Shown here: positions 14,791 through 23,562 of the stretch, piece after piece
Layout of the letters: every line of letters begins with the position of its first letter
Numbering within the stretch: the stretch's first letter is position 1
Origin: VRUE01 sp036276735
GTDB taxonomy: Bacteria; Actinomycetota; Thermoleophilia; Solirubrobacterales; 70-9
Assembly: GCA_036276735.1 (NCBI GenBank)
Contig: DASUOH010000027.1
Coordinates: 1-64,000, forward strand
Direction: 5' to 3'
Length of the DNA stretch: 64,000 nt
Program-made: the position numbers and the translations under genes
The notes under the pieces: model-generated
Told to the model about the DNA's origin: nothing
The model's input: the letters and a program-made list of their open reading frames with translations, nothing else
The model's database searches: none

Positions 14791-16007
14791 TGGCGGCGGG
14801 AACGCTTTCCGGCCGGTATGAGATCGGCGAGCGCCTCGGCTCGGGCGGGATGTCGAACGTCTACCGCGCCACCGACCGCATCCTCGAGCGGACGGTCGCC
14901 GTGAAGGTGCTCGCCGAGCACCTCTCCGACGACGAGCGCTTCGTGGCGCGCTTCCGCCGCGAGGCGTTGGCGGTGGCCAAACTGATCCACCCCAACATCG
15001 TCCAGGTCTACGACACCGGCGTCGACGAGGGCCGGCACTTCATCGTCATGGAGTACGTCGAAGGCCGCTCCGGGGCGCAGCTCCTGAAGCGCCAGGGCTC
15101 GTTCGATCCGCAGACCGCCGCCGAGGTCGGCGTCCAGGCCTGCGGCGGGCTCGACTACGCGCACCGACGGGGCATCATCCACCGCGACGTCAAGCCGGGC
15201 AATCTGATGATCCACGGTGGTCCGCTCGGCAGCGGCCCGCTGACCGTGAAACTGACCGACTTCGGCATCGCGCGGGCGATCGAACAGACGCGGCTGACCC
15301 AGGTCGGCTCGGTCGTCGGCACCGCCGCCTACTTGTCTCCCGAGCAGGTTCGCGGCGAGGAGGCGACGCCCGCTACCGACGTCTACGCGCTCGGCGTCGT
15401 CCTCTACCAGCTCCTTACCGGGCGCCTGCCCTACGAGGGGTCGACCCTTGCGGAGCTGGCGGTGCGCCAGCAGAACGAGCGGCCGCTCCCCCCCACCACC
15501 TACAACGACGAGGTGCCGGAGACGCTCGGCGCCGCCGTCCTGCGGGCGCTGGAAGGCGATGTCTCACGCCGCTACGCGAGCGCCGACGAGCTGGCCGATG
15601 GGCTGCGGCTCGGCCTGCAGGGGGAGGATGTAACGCTGCCCCTCGAGCAGGGTGCCGACCCGACCCGGGTGCTGGGCGGTGAGACCGCGACCCGGCCACT
15701 GGAACGGACCGAGCGCACCGAGCTGCGGCCAGCATCGCCTACCCGCCGGCCGGCACCCCGGCCCGCCCCGCCGCCGCCTCCGCCCGTGGCGGCGCCCGGT
15801 AGGCCCGTCCGTCGCGGCGGCTTCTCGCGCTTCGTCCGCCTCACGCTTGCGACCGTCGCCCTGGTGCTGATCGCCGCGGCCGTCGCCGCGGCCGTGATCA
15901 TGGCCACCGATCAGGCCAGCGGCGTCCACGCCACCGAAGTCGCTGGCGACTCGGTCGACCGCGTGGTCGAAGAGCTCAAAGAACTGGTCCAGAGGAATAC
16001 GGAATAG
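14790..16007 (+). CDS. Membrane Ser/Thr protein kinase (PknB/Hanks type, no PASTA)
   Basis: Eukaryotic-type kinase with all motifs: Gly loop GERLGSGGMSNVY, VAVKVL lysine, HRDVKPGNLM catalytic loop, DFGIAR, and GTAAYLSPEQ activation segment. The kinase domain spans residues ~9-270. A Pro-rich juxtamembrane linker (PAPRPAPPPPPPVAAPG) precedes one TM (LTLATVALVLIAAAVAAAVIM). Only ~36 residues lie outside, without PASTA repeats, so ligand sensing probably needs a partner such as the coupled lipoprotein. The stop is followed at once by a strong hairpin (16008-16053). Confidence 0.92.
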   Translation: MAAGTLSGRYEIGERLGSGGMSNVYRATDRILERTVAVKVLAEHLSDDERFVARFRREALAVAKLIHPNIVQVYDTGVDEGRHFIVMEYVEGRSGAQLLKRQGSFDPQTAAEVGVQACGGLDYAHRRGIIHRDVKPGNLMIHGGPLGSGPLTVKLTDFGIARAIEQTRLTQVGSVVGTAAYLSPEQVRGEEATPATDVYALGVVLYQLLTGRLPYEGSTLAELAVRQQNERPLPPTTYNDEVPETLGAAVLRALEGDVSRRYASADELADGLRLGLQGEDVTLPLEQGADPTRVLGGETATRPLERTERTELRPASPTRRPAPRPAPPPPPPVAAPGRPVRRGGFSRFVRLTLATVALVLIAAAVAAAVIMATDQASGVHATEVAGDSVDRVVEELKELVQRNTE

Positions 16008-16053
16008 CTTTGGCTGCCTTTTGATGCCTATAGGGTCATCAATGCAGCCAAAG
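16008..16053. terminator. Bidirectional terminator hairpin between kinase and tgt
   Basis: CTTTGGCTGC pairs with GCAGCCAAAG, with an inner TTGATG/CATCAA stem, in the 51-base gap between two convergent genes. It begins directly after the kinase stop codon. Confidence 0.75.
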
Positions 16054-16058
16054 TCGGG

Positions 16059-17261
16059 TTAGGCGCCGTACGGGCTCACGCCGGCCAGAATTCCGGTGCT
16101 GTAGGCGTCGAGGCGCCCGGCGACGATCGCCTCGCGGGCGCCGCCGACGAGGTGCCGCATGAAGGTGAGGTTGTGCAGGCAGAGGAGCCGCACGGCGGTC
16201 AGCTCCTCGGCGCGGGAAAGGTAGCTGAGGTAGTCGCGGTCGTGGTCCTGGCAGGCGGGACAGGGGCAGCCGGCGGCGATCGGCTCGCGGTCGCCCTCCC
16301 AGCCGGCCTTGCGCAGGTCGAGCCGAAAGCGGCTGTCTGGGTTCGGAACTAGCGCCGTGCCGTGACGGGCGAGCCGGGTCGGGATCGCGCAATCGAAGAC
16401 GTCCAGGCCCAGGGCGATGCCGGCCAGCAGGTCGTCGACATCCCCTATCCCCAGCAGGTGCTTGGGCGCCTCCTCCGGCAGGAGCGGGGCGGTCAGTTCG
16501 AGCACGCCGCGCATCTCGTCCTTGTCGCGACCGAGCGTGCCGCCGATCGCGAGACCGTCTACCGCGGCCTCCGAGACGGCCTGCGCTGACTCGCGCCGCA
16601 GGTCTTCGTGTACGCCGCCCTGGACGATGCCGAAAACCGCCTGCCGGGACGGCCCGTTGTCCTCGTGCCAATCGAGGCAACGAGCGAGCCAGCGATGGGT
16701 GCGCTCCATCGAGCGGGCCGTGTACTCACGGTCGGCGTGGTAGGGAGTGCACTCGTCGAAGACGAGTGCGATGTCGGAGCCGAGCTTCCCCTGCACCTCC
16801 ATCGAGATCTCGGGTGAGAGGAAGAGGGCGCGGCCGTCGCGGTAGGAGCGGAAGCGCACTCCCTCCTCGCCGATCGAGACGACCGAGCCCTGGCCGCCGC
16901 CGGGCCGACCGCTCCCCTTCACCTCGTTCGCGACACCGCCATGGGCGAGCGAGAAGACCTGGAACCCGCCGGAGTCGGTGATCAGCGCCCGCTCCCAGCC
17001 CATGAAGCCATGGAGCCCCTCGGCGGCCGCGATCCGGTCGGCTCCCGGCGAGACGAACAGGTGGTAGGTGTTGCCGAGAATCAGCTCGTAGCCCAGCTCG
17101 GCCACCTCCCGCGACTCGAGGCTGCGCACCGTCCCCTTGGTCGCCAACGGGATGAATGCAGGCGTCCGCACCGCGCCGTGCGCCGTATGCAGGACGCCCG
17201 CACGGGCGCTGCCCGCGCGGGCCTCTATCTCGAACCTGAGGCGCTTCGGCTCGTCACGCAC
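16059..17261 (-). CDS. tgt: tRNA-guanine transglycosylase
   Basis: Exchanges G34 of GUN-anticodon tRNAs for the queuosine precursor or queuine. 400 residues with the TIM-barrel signatures TPAFIPLATKGTVR, LGNTYHLFVSPG, the nucleophile region ITDSGGFQVFSL, VFDECTPY, GIVQGG and the second catalytic Asp region DVFDCAIPTRLARHGTAL. The zinc site is CPCPACQDHDRDYLSYL with later LLCLHN. No queuosine biosynthesis genes are visible here, so a salvaged base may be used; that is inference. Confidence 0.94.
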   Translation of the reverse strand: MRDEPKRLRFEIEARAGSARAGVLHTAHGAVRTPAFIPLATKGTVRSLESREVAELGYELILGNTYHLFVSPGADRIAAAEGLHGFMGWERALITDSGGFQVFSLAHGGVANEVKGSGRPGGGQGSVVSIGEEGVRFRSYRDGRALFLSPEISMEVQGKLGSDIALVFDECTPYHADREYTARSMERTHRWLARCLDWHEDNGPSRQAVFGIVQGGVHEDLRRESAQAVSEAAVDGLAIGGTLGRDKDEMRGVLELTAPLLPEEAPKHLLGIGDVDDLLAGIALGLDVFDCAIPTRLARHGTALVPNPDSRFRLDLRKAGWEGDREPIAAGCPCPACQDHDRDYLSYLSRAEELTAVRLLCLHNLTFMRHLVGGAREAIVAGRLDAYSTGILAGVSPYGA

Positions 17262-17284
17262 GAGCGAAGCGTATGGGTGCGGCG

Positions 17285-17755
17285 CTACTCGCCGCTGCCG
17301 ATCGCGATCTTGGTCGGCTGCCGCTCCTCGGGCTTCGGAATCCGCACCTCGAGCACGCCGTTCTCGAAGTCGGCGCTGACCGCGCCCGCGTCGACCCCCT
17401 CCGGGAGGTCAAGCGAGCGAGAGAAGCGGCCGAAGGCGCGCTCGACCCGGTGGTAGCCCTCCCTGCGGTCCTCGTGCTCGGCCCGGCGCTCACCCGAGAT
17501 CGTCAGGACCTTGTCCTTCACCTCGATGGCGAGGTCGTCCTCGCCGAGCCCAGGGAGGTCCGCGCGGAGGATGTATTCGTCGTCGGCCTCGACCAGATCC
17601 ATCGGCGGGATCCAGCGCCGAGCGGCGCTGCCGCCGCCGTTCGCCACGCCAAGTCCACGGCCCTGGAAGAAGCTGTCGAAGAGGCGGTTCATGTCGCCCT
17701 GAAGCAGGTCCAGCTCCCTGGTCGGGTCCCATCTCACAAGTGCCATGTTGCTCAC
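17285..17755 (-). CDS. Hsp20/alpha-crystallin small heat-shock protein
   Basis: Cytosolic ATP-independent holdase forming oligomers. 156 residues with a short N-arm (MALVRWDPTRELDLLQGDMN), the alpha-crystallin domain at ~50-140 (PPMDLVEADDEYILRADLPG, LTISGERRAEHED, FSRSLDLPEGVD, FENGVLEVRIPKPEE) and a short C-tail. The IxI-like anchor is replaced by TKIAIGSGE. AGGAGGT precedes the start. A near-consensus promoter is at 17789-17817. Confidence 0.93.
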   Translation of the reverse strand: MSNMALVRWDPTRELDLLQGDMNRLFDSFFQGRGLGVANGGGSAARRWIPPMDLVEADDEYILRADLPGLGEDDLAIEVKDKVLTISGERRAEHEDRREGYHRVERAFGRFSRSLDLPEGVDAGAVSADFENGVLEVRIPKPEERQPTKIAIGSGE

Positions 17756-17788
17756 CTCCTGCTGAGACGTAGTGATGCCTGTTACTGC

Positions 17789-17817
17789 AGTATGAAATCT
17801 AAGTCGCTACGTGTCAA
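17789..17817 (-). promoter_or_regulatory. Sigma-70-type promoter of hsp20
   Basis: On the minus strand TTGACA (17817-17812) and CATACT (17794-17789) are separated by 17 bases and lie ~35 bases upstream of the hsp20 start. The -35 overlaps the last codons of gpmI, so hsp20 probably has its own transcription start. Confidence 0.6.
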
Positions 17818-19318
17818 GTAGGGAGCGGCCCGTCATCGCCTCAGGCTGCGGGATGCCGAGCAGATTCAGCGCCGTGGGGGCGACGTCGGCGAGGATGCCG
17901 CCGTCGCGGAGGGAGACGCCCTCGGCCGTGACGATCAGCGGTACCGGGTTGAGCGAGTGCGCCGTGTTGGGTGAGCCGTCGGGCTCGAGCATGTGGTCGC
18001 AGTTGCCGTGGTCGGCGGTGACGATGCAGGCGCCGCCGACCCGGTCGACCGCGGCAACGACGTCGCCGAGGCAGCGGTCGACGGTCTCGACTGCTTTGAC
18101 GGCCGCGGGGATCGAGCCGGTGTGGCCGACCATGTCGGGGTTGGCGAAGTTGATGATCCCGAAGCGGTATGCACCCTGCGACCAGCGCTCGACGAAGGCG
18201 TCGGCGGCAGCGCGGGCACTCATCTCGGGCTTGTGGTCGTAGGTCGGCACGTCGCGGGGCGACTCGACGAGGCAGCGCTCCTCCCCCTCCCACTCCGCCT
18301 CTCGGCCGCCGTTGAAGAAGTAGGTGACGTGGGCGTACTTCTCGGTCTCGGCGACGTGCAGCTGGCGTCCACCCGCCCCAGAGACGACTTCGGCCAAAGT
18401 CGTCCGCGGCCGCGCCTCGGGGAACGCCACTGGGTACGGCCAGCCCTGGCGGTACTCGGTCATCGTGGTCAGGCCGAGCAACGGCCCGTTGCTGCGCGGG
18501 AACTCGTCGAAACCCGGCTCGGCCAGCGCGCGGGTCATCTGCCGCGCCCGGTCCGGTCGGAAGTTGACGAAGATCGCGGCCTCGCCCTCGCGGACGCCGT
18601 CGTAGTCACCAATCACCGTCGGCTTCACGAACTCGTCGGTCTCTTCGCGCTGGTAGGAGGTCTCGATCGCCTCCTGGCTGCTGGCGGCGTGGAGGCCCTC
18701 GCCATGGACGATCGCGTCATAGGCGAGCTTGGTCCGCTCCCAGCGGGTGTCGCGGTCCATCGCGTAGTAGCGACCGCTGACCGTGCCGACCCGCCCCGCC
18801 TGCCGCAGCCAGCGCTCCAGCTCGGCGAGATAGCCGCGGCCGCCATGAGGCAGGGTGTCGCGGCCGTCGGTGAATGCGTGGAAGACCACGTCGGGCACCC
18901 CCTCCTGCGTGGCCAGCTCGATCGTCGCCTCGAGGTGCTCCCAGCCGGAGTGGACGCCGCCGTCGGAGACCAGGCCGAGCAGGTGGAGGCGACCGCTGCC
19001 GGCGGCGGCGCGGCGGCAGGCGGCGACCAGCGCCTCGTTTTCGAAGAAGCTGCCGTCGGCGATCGCGTCGTCGATCCGCGCCAGGTCCTGCTTGACGATC
19101 GCTCCAGCGCCGAGGTTGAGGTGACCGACCTCGGAGTTGCCCATCTGCCCATCGGGCAGCCCAACGTCGCGCCCCTGCGCTGAGAGCTGCGTGTGGGGAT
19201 AGGCGTCCCAGAGGCGGTCGAAGACCGGGGTCTCTGCCTGCGAGATCGCATTGCCCGGGCCGGGCGGGGCCAGCCCCCAGCCGTCGAGGATGACCAGGGC
19301 GAGCGAGGGAACCGTCAA
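17807..19318 (-). CDS. gpmI: 2,3-bisphosphoglycerate-independent phosphoglycerate mutase
   Basis: Interconverts 3- and 2-phosphoglycerate in glycolysis using two Mn ions. 503 residues with the alkaline-phosphatase-like motifs LVILDGWGLAPPGPGNAI and LPDGQMGNSEVGHLNLGAG (nucleophile Ser), FHAFTDGRDTLPHGG, RYYAMDRDTRWERT, INFANPDMVGHTGS and TADHGNCD. Last gene of a gap-pgk-tpiA-gpmI set on the minus strand. The gap to tpiA is occupied by a family B palindrome. Confidence 0.95.
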   Translation of the reverse strand: MTVPSLALVILDGWGLAPPGPGNAISQAETPVFDRLWDAYPHTQLSAQGRDVGLPDGQMGNSEVGHLNLGAGAIVKQDLARIDDAIADGSFFENEALVAACRRAAAGSGRLHLLGLVSDGGVHSGWEHLEATIELATQEGVPDVVFHAFTDGRDTLPHGGRGYLAELERWLRQAGRVGTVSGRYYAMDRDTRWERTKLAYDAIVHGEGLHAASSQEAIETSYQREETDEFVKPTVIGDYDGVREGEAAIFVNFRPDRARQMTRALAEPGFDEFPRSNGPLLGLTTMTEYRQGWPYPVAFPEARPRTTLAEVVSGAGGRQLHVAETEKYAHVTYFFNGGREAEWEGEERCLVESPRDVPTYDHKPEMSARAAADAFVERWSQGAYRFGIINFANPDMVGHTGSIPAAVKAVETVDRCLGDVVAAVDRVGGACIVTADHGNCDHMLEPDGSPNTAHSLNPVPLIVTAEGVSLRDGGILADVAPTALNLLGIPQPEAMTGRSLLDT

Positions 19319-19326
19319 AGCGAAGG

Positions 19327-19376
19327 CTTCCGGTGCGACTTATGTACGCCTGGCGAGCAAAAGTCGCACCGGCGGC
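19327..19376 (-). repeat. Family B 3'-end palindrome, copy 1
   Basis: CCGGTGCGACTT (19330-19341) and AAGTCGCACCGG (19361-19372) form a perfect 12-bp stem around a 19-base loop. On the minus strand the element begins at the tpiA stop codon. It is nearly identical to the copy at 58747-58797, including loop bases (TTTTG..GCCAGG..ACATAA). Confidence 0.8.
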
Positions 19377-20126
19377 TCATGCGGCCTCGACGATCGCCGC
19401 GAAATCTTCTGCGTTGAGGCTCGCCCCGCCCACGAGCGCCCCGTCGATGTCCGGCTGGGCCAGGAGCTCGGCGGCATTGCCGGGCTTCACCGAGCCGCCG
19501 TAGAGGATCCGCACCGCGTCGGCGTCGGCGCCGCGCTCGCGCAGGACGTCGCGGATGAAGGCGATCGTCTCCTGCGCCTGCTCTGGCGTCGCGGTGCGGC
19601 CGGTGCCGATCGCCCAGATCGGCTCGTAGGCGATCACCACGTCGGCGATCCGGCCGGGCTCGATCGCGGCGAGGTCAGCCTGCAGCTGGCGCACCAGCAC
19701 CGCGTCGGTCTGGTCGGCGTCGCGCGCCGCCTCGCTCTCGCCGACGCAGAGGATCGGCTCGAGGCCGGCCGCGAGCGCGACGGGAACCTTGCGGGCCAGC
19801 GCCTCGTCGGTCTCGTTGAAGTACTGGCGCCGCTCGGAGTGGCCGAGGACCACCGCTTCGACGTCGAGCTCGACCAGCATGCCCGCGGAGACCTCGCCGG
19901 TAAAGGCGCCGTTCTCCTCCTCGTGCATGTTCTGCGCAGCCACCTTGATCGCGGTCCCGTAGCGGCGCTCGACCACGGCGGTCAGGGCGGTGAACGGCGG
20001 GCAGATGACGACATCGTGTTGCGTAGCCGCGATCCGCGGCAGCAGCGCGTCGACGAACTCGGCCGCCTCGGCGACCGTCTTGTGCATCTTCCAGTTGGCG
20101 GCCAGGTACGGCGTGCGCTTAGGCAT
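19377..20126 (-). CDS. tpiA: Triosephosphate isomerase
   Basis: Interconverts DHAP and glyceraldehyde 3-phosphate. 249 residues with the N-terminal NWKMHK (catalytic Lys), VVLGHSERRQYF (catalytic His), AYEPIWAIGTG (catalytic Glu with loop 6) and ILYGGSVKPGNA with GALVGGASL (phosphate grip). ATG 20126 overlaps the end of pgk by 8 bases, indicating coupled translation. Followed by the family B palindrome. Confidence 0.95.
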   Translation of the reverse strand: MPKRTPYLAANWKMHKTVAEAAEFVDALLPRIAATQHDVVICPPFTALTAVVERRYGTAIKVAAQNMHEEENGAFTGEVSAGMLVELDVEAVVLGHSERRQYFNETDEALARKVPVALAAGLEPILCVGESEAARDADQTDAVLVRQLQADLAAIEPGRIADVVIAYEPIWAIGTGRTATPEQAQETIAFIRDVLRERGADADAVRILYGGSVKPGNAAELLAQPDIDGALVGGASLNAEDFAAIVEAA

Positions 20127-21306
20127 CGCGCAACGCCTCCACGCCCGGCAGCTTCTTTCCCTCCAGCAGCTCCAACGAGGCACCCCCTCCGGTCGAGACC
20201 CAATCCACTTTCTCCGCGAGGCCGAACTCGTGCAAGGCGGCGACCGAGTCGCCGCCGCCGACGACCGTCGTGCCCGGCGCCGCCGCCACCGCCTCGGCGA
20301 CCCGGCGAGTGCCGGCCGCAAACGGCTCCAGCTCGAAGGCGCCCATCGGCCCATTCCACAGCACGGTGCCGGCCGCGGCGACCTCCTCCGCGTAGCGCTC
20401 CGCCGTGCGCGGCCCGACGTCGAGGCCCATCCAGCCGTCCGGCACCTCGACCCCGTCGCTGGCACGGTGCTCGGTGGCGGCGTCGAAGCTCTTACCGAGC
20501 AGCAGGTCGCTCGGCAGCAGCAACTCGCAAGCGGAGGTCTCAGCACGCCGCAGCGCCTCCTCGGCCAGGGCCACGCCCTTCTCCTCGACCAAGGAGCTCC
20601 CGGTCCCGATGCCCTGGGCGCGGAAGAAGCTGAAACACATCGCGCCGCCGATCAGGATGCGATCGGCGACCTCGAGGAAGCGGTCGATCACGCCGACCTT
20701 GTCGGAGACCTTGGCCCCTCCGAGCACGACCACGAGCGGCCGCTGTGGCGATTCGACCACCGCGGTCAGCTCACTCACCTCCCGCTGCAGCAGGAGCCCC
20801 GCGTAGCCGGGCAGCCGGTGGGCGACGCCCTCGGTGCTGGCGTGAGCGCGGTGGGCGGCGCCGAAAGCGTCGTTGACGTAGAGGTCGGCCAGCGCCGCAA
20901 GCGCCGCCGCCAGTTCCGGGTCGTTCTCGGTCTCCCCCGGCTCGAAGCGGACGTTCTCGAGCAGCAGCACGTCACCCTCGCCCAGCTGGCCCGCCCTCGC
21001 CTCCACCTGCTCGCCGCGCGCCGCTGGCGCCAGCGCCACCTCGGCGCCGAGCAGCTCGGAAAGTCGCTCCGCCACCGGCCGCAGCGAGAGCTCCGGCACT
21101 ACCTTGCCCTTCGGCCGGCCCAGGTGGGAGACGAGGACGAGCGCCGCACCGCGCTCGCGCAGCAGCTCGATGGTCGGCAGCGCGGCGCGGATACGCGTCT
21201 CGTCGCTTACCCGACCGCCGTCGAGCGGCACGTTGAAGTCGACGCGGACCAGCACCCGCTTGCCCGCGACGTCGGCGTCGCGGACGCTCTGCTTCGCGAA
21301 GCTCAT
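20119..21306 (-). CDS. pgk: Phosphoglycerate kinase
   Basis: Makes ATP from 1,3-bisphosphoglycerate. 395 residues with VLVRVDFNVPLDGGRV, the substrate loop SHLGRPKGK, the hinge region PLVVVLGGAKVSDKVGVI, WNGPMGAFE and the nucleotide motif TTVVGGGDSVAAL. About 28 bases separate it from gap upstream; it overlaps tpiA downstream. Confidence 0.95.
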   Translation of the reverse strand: MSFAKQSVRDADVAGKRVLVRVDFNVPLDGGRVSDETRIRAALPTIELLRERGAALVLVSHLGRPKGKVVPELSLRPVAERLSELLGAEVALAPAARGEQVEARAGQLGEGDVLLLENVRFEPGETENDPELAAALAALADLYVNDAFGAAHRAHASTEGVAHRLPGYAGLLLQREVSELTAVVESPQRPLVVVLGGAKVSDKVGVIDRFLEVADRILIGGAMCFSFFRAQGIGTGSSLVEEKGVALAEEALRRAETSACELLLPSDLLLGKSFDAATEHRASDGVEVPDGWMGLDVGPRTAERYAEEVAAAGTVLWNGPMGAFELEPFAAGTRRVAEAVAAAPGTTVVGGGDSVAALHEFGLAEKVDWVSTGGGASLELLEGKKLPGVEALRDA

Positions 21307-21334
21307 CGCCGGGCCCGTGGCTAGATGACCATCT

Positions 21335-22336
21335 CTAGAGGACTTTGCCCGCGAGCTCGACGCAGCGGTTCGAGTAGCCCCACTCGTTGTCGTACCAGGC
21401 GACCGCCTTGATCATCCTGCCGTCGCCGATTGCCATCGTCTGCTCGGAGTCGAAGATCGAGGAGTGCGGGTCGCCGACGATGTCGGTCGAGACGATCGGG
21501 TCCTCGGTGTAGGAGAGGATGCCCTTCAGCGGCCCTTCCGCCGCCTCCTTCACCGCCGCGTTGACCGCGCCGGGATCGGTCGGGCTCGAAGGCGTGAAGG
21601 TCAGGTCGACGACCGAGCCGGTCGCCACCGGCGCCCGCATCGCGAAGCCGTTCAGCTTGCCGTTGAGATCGGGCAGGACCAGGCCAACGGCCTTGGCGGC
21701 CCCGGTCGTCGTCGGGATCAGGTTGAGCGCCGCGGCGCGCGCCCGCCGCAGATCCTTGTGCGGCATGTCCTGGAGGCGCTGGTCGGCGGTGTAGGCGTGG
21801 ATCGTCGTCATCAGGCCTTGCTCGATCCCGAACGCCTCGTGCAGCACTTTGGCCAGCGGCGCCAGGCAGTTGGTCGTGCAGGAGGCGTTGGAGATGATGT
21901 TGTGCTGGTCGCGGTCGTAGGTGTCGAAGTTGACTCCCAGGGCCACGGTCACGTCCGGTTCCTTGGCGGGTGCCGAGATGATCACCTTCCTGGCGCCGGC
22001 CTCGAGGTGCTTGGCGGCGTCGGCGCGTCCGGTGAAGAGGCCGGTCGACTCGATCACGACGTCGACGCCAAGGTCGCCCCAGGGCAGCTGCGCCGGGTCG
22101 CGCTCGGAGAGCACCTTCAACTCCTTGCCGGCAACCGAGATCGACGCGTCACCCGCCTCGACCTCGCCGGGGAAGCGACCGAGGATCGAGTCGTACTTGA
22201 GCAGGTGGGCGAGCGTCCCCGGGTCGGTGAGGTCGTTGACCGCGACGAAGTCGAGGTCCGCGCCCGCCGCCTGCGCCGCGCGGAAGACGTTGCGCCCAAT
22301 GCGGCCGAAGCCGTTGATGCCGACCTTCACTGCCAT
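21335..22336 (-). CDS. gap: Glyceraldehyde-3-phosphate dehydrogenase, type I
   Basis: NAD-dependent glycolytic dehydrogenase. 333 residues with the Rossmann start KVGINGFGRIGRNVFRA, the catalytic Cys in SNASCTTNCLAPLAKVL, catalytic His region MTTIHAYTADQ and the C-terminal WYDNEWGYSNR. First gene of the glycolytic set. A Shine-Dalgarno (GAGGGTC) precedes the start. Upstream lies a VOC gene rather than whiA. Confidence 0.95.
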   Translation of the reverse strand: MAVKVGINGFGRIGRNVFRAAQAAGADLDFVAVNDLTDPGTLAHLLKYDSILGRFPGEVEAGDASISVAGKELKVLSERDPAQLPWGDLGVDVVIESTGLFTGRADAAKHLEAGARKVIISAPAKEPDVTVALGVNFDTYDRDQHNIISNASCTTNCLAPLAKVLHEAFGIEQGLMTTIHAYTADQRLQDMPHKDLRRARAAALNLIPTTTGAAKAVGLVLPDLNGKLNGFAMRAPVATGSVVDLTFTPSSPTDPGAVNAAVKEAAEGPLKGILSYTEDPIVSTDIVGDPHSSIFDSEQTMAIGDGRMIKAVAWYDNEWGYSNRCVELAGKVL

Positions 22337-22381
22337 CGAAGAGACCCTCCTGAAGTCGTTGGTGAACTAACGCTAGCGCTG

Positions 22382-22744
22382 CTAATCGGTGCCGACCGTG
22401 ACCTCGATCTCGTACCCATCCGGGTCCGTCAGGAACGCGGAGTACGAGCCCGAGCCGTGCGAGCGGCGCTCGCCGGGATTGCTGACGCTCTTGCCGCCGG
22501 CGGCGACGCCGGCCTCCCACGCCGCCTTGACGGCGACGATGCCGAGCCCCGTGAAGCTGAGCAGCCCGAAGCCCGGCTTGGCTTCATGGTGGTCGGCGAT
22601 GAAGAAGACCGGTTTGGCGATGCCCCAGCCGATCGTCCCTTCCTGGTCGAAGTGCCGCCGCCAACCAAGCGGCGCCAGCAGCGCGTCGTAGAACGCCGCG
22701 CTGCGCTCGAGGTTCGATACCTCCAGGAGGACGTGGTGCAGCAT
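22382..22744 (-). CDS. VOC (glyoxalase/bleomycin-resistance) family protein
   Basis: Small metal-dependent or binding protein of the vicinal-oxygen-chelate fold; substrate unknown. 120 residues: N-terminal MLHHVLLEVSNLERSAAFYD with the metal His, ADHHEAKPGFG in the middle, and C-terminal HGSGSYSAFLTDPDGYEIEV with the final Glu. One paired beta-alpha-beta-beta-beta unit set, normal for this type. Lies between gap and an ABC-2 exporter on the same strand. Confidence 0.8.
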   Translation of the reverse strand: MLHHVLLEVSNLERSAAFYDALLAPLGWRRHFDQEGTIGWGIAKPVFFIADHHEAKPGFGLLSFTGLGIVAVKAAWEAGVAAGGKSVSNPGERRSHGSGSYSAFLTDPDGYEIEVTVGTD

Positions 22745-22788
22745 CGCGCCGGGAGGCTATATGGCGGATCGGAGCGCCGGTCGCTTGC

Positions 22789-23562
22789 TCAGCCGGAGCG
22801 CGGCGTCCAGCGGAAGCGACGAGCGGCGATCAGTAGACCGACGACGCCCCAGGCGGCGACCACCGCGAGGTTGCCCCACTCGAAGGCCGAGCCGCCGGCG
22901 GCCGGCACGTAGGCGCCGAAGAAGGCCTCGAAGAAGTGGCGCACCGGAAAGAGGTCGGCGAAGTGGATGACGCCGCTCGGCAGCTGGTCATCTGGGATGA
23001 AGACGCCGGAGAGGAAGTAGAGCGGCAGCAGCAGCGCGTTGACGATTGGCGCCGCCGCGTCCTGGGAGGGAATCGCAGCGGTCAGCGCGATGCCGAGGCA
23101 GCAGAAGGCGGCCGCCCCGACCACCAACGCCAAGACGATCGCCGGCAGGTTGTCCCATGGCACGTCGACGCCGTAGGCGAGCCGTCCGAGGGCCGCGATC
23201 AGTACGAGCATCAGCAGGGCGACGACGATCGAGTTGCCGACACGGCCCGCGATGAACACCCACGGCGGCAGCGGCGTGCCGCGACCCCGCTTCAGCCGGC
23301 CGTCCTCGCGGGCGATCACCAGCGACATCGCCAGCGATTGCATCGTCGCTGAGATCACCGAGAGGGTGACGATCGCCGGCACGTAATAGGTCGTCGTCTC
23401 GATCCCGCCGCCGATGTCGACGGTCTCGTCGCCGAACACGGTCGCGAAGATCAGCAGCAGGATGACCGGGAAGGCGACGGTGAAGAAGACCGCGGCGGGG
23501 TTGCGCCAGAAGGTCTTCTGGTCGTAGCGAAACTGGTGCGCGACGAGCGTCAGACCGCTCAC
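22789..23562 (-). CDS. ABC-2 type exporter permease
   Basis: Membrane half of an ABC exporter. 257 residues with six predicted TM segments, among them VFFTVAFPVILLLIFATVF, IVVALLMLVLIAALG, AFCCLGIALTAAI, NALLLPLYFLSGVFIP and WGNLAVVAAWGVVGLLIA. The LPLYFLSGVFIP segment is the conserved ABC-2 signature before TM6. It overlaps the ATPase gene by 4 bases, so the pair forms one transporter. Substrate unknown (lipid, drug or polysaccharide). Confidence 0.88.
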   Translation of the reverse strand: MSGLTLVAHQFRYDQKTFWRNPAAVFFTVAFPVILLLIFATVFGDETVDIGGGIETTTYYVPAIVTLSVISATMQSLAMSLVIAREDGRLKRGRGTPLPPWVFIAGRVGNSIVVALLMLVLIAALGRLAYGVDVPWDNLPAIVLALVVGAAAFCCLGIALTAAIPSQDAAAPIVNALLLPLYFLSGVFIPDDQLPSGVIHFADLFPVRHFFEAFFGAYVPAAGGSAFEWGNLAVVAAWGVVGLLIAARRFRWTPRSG

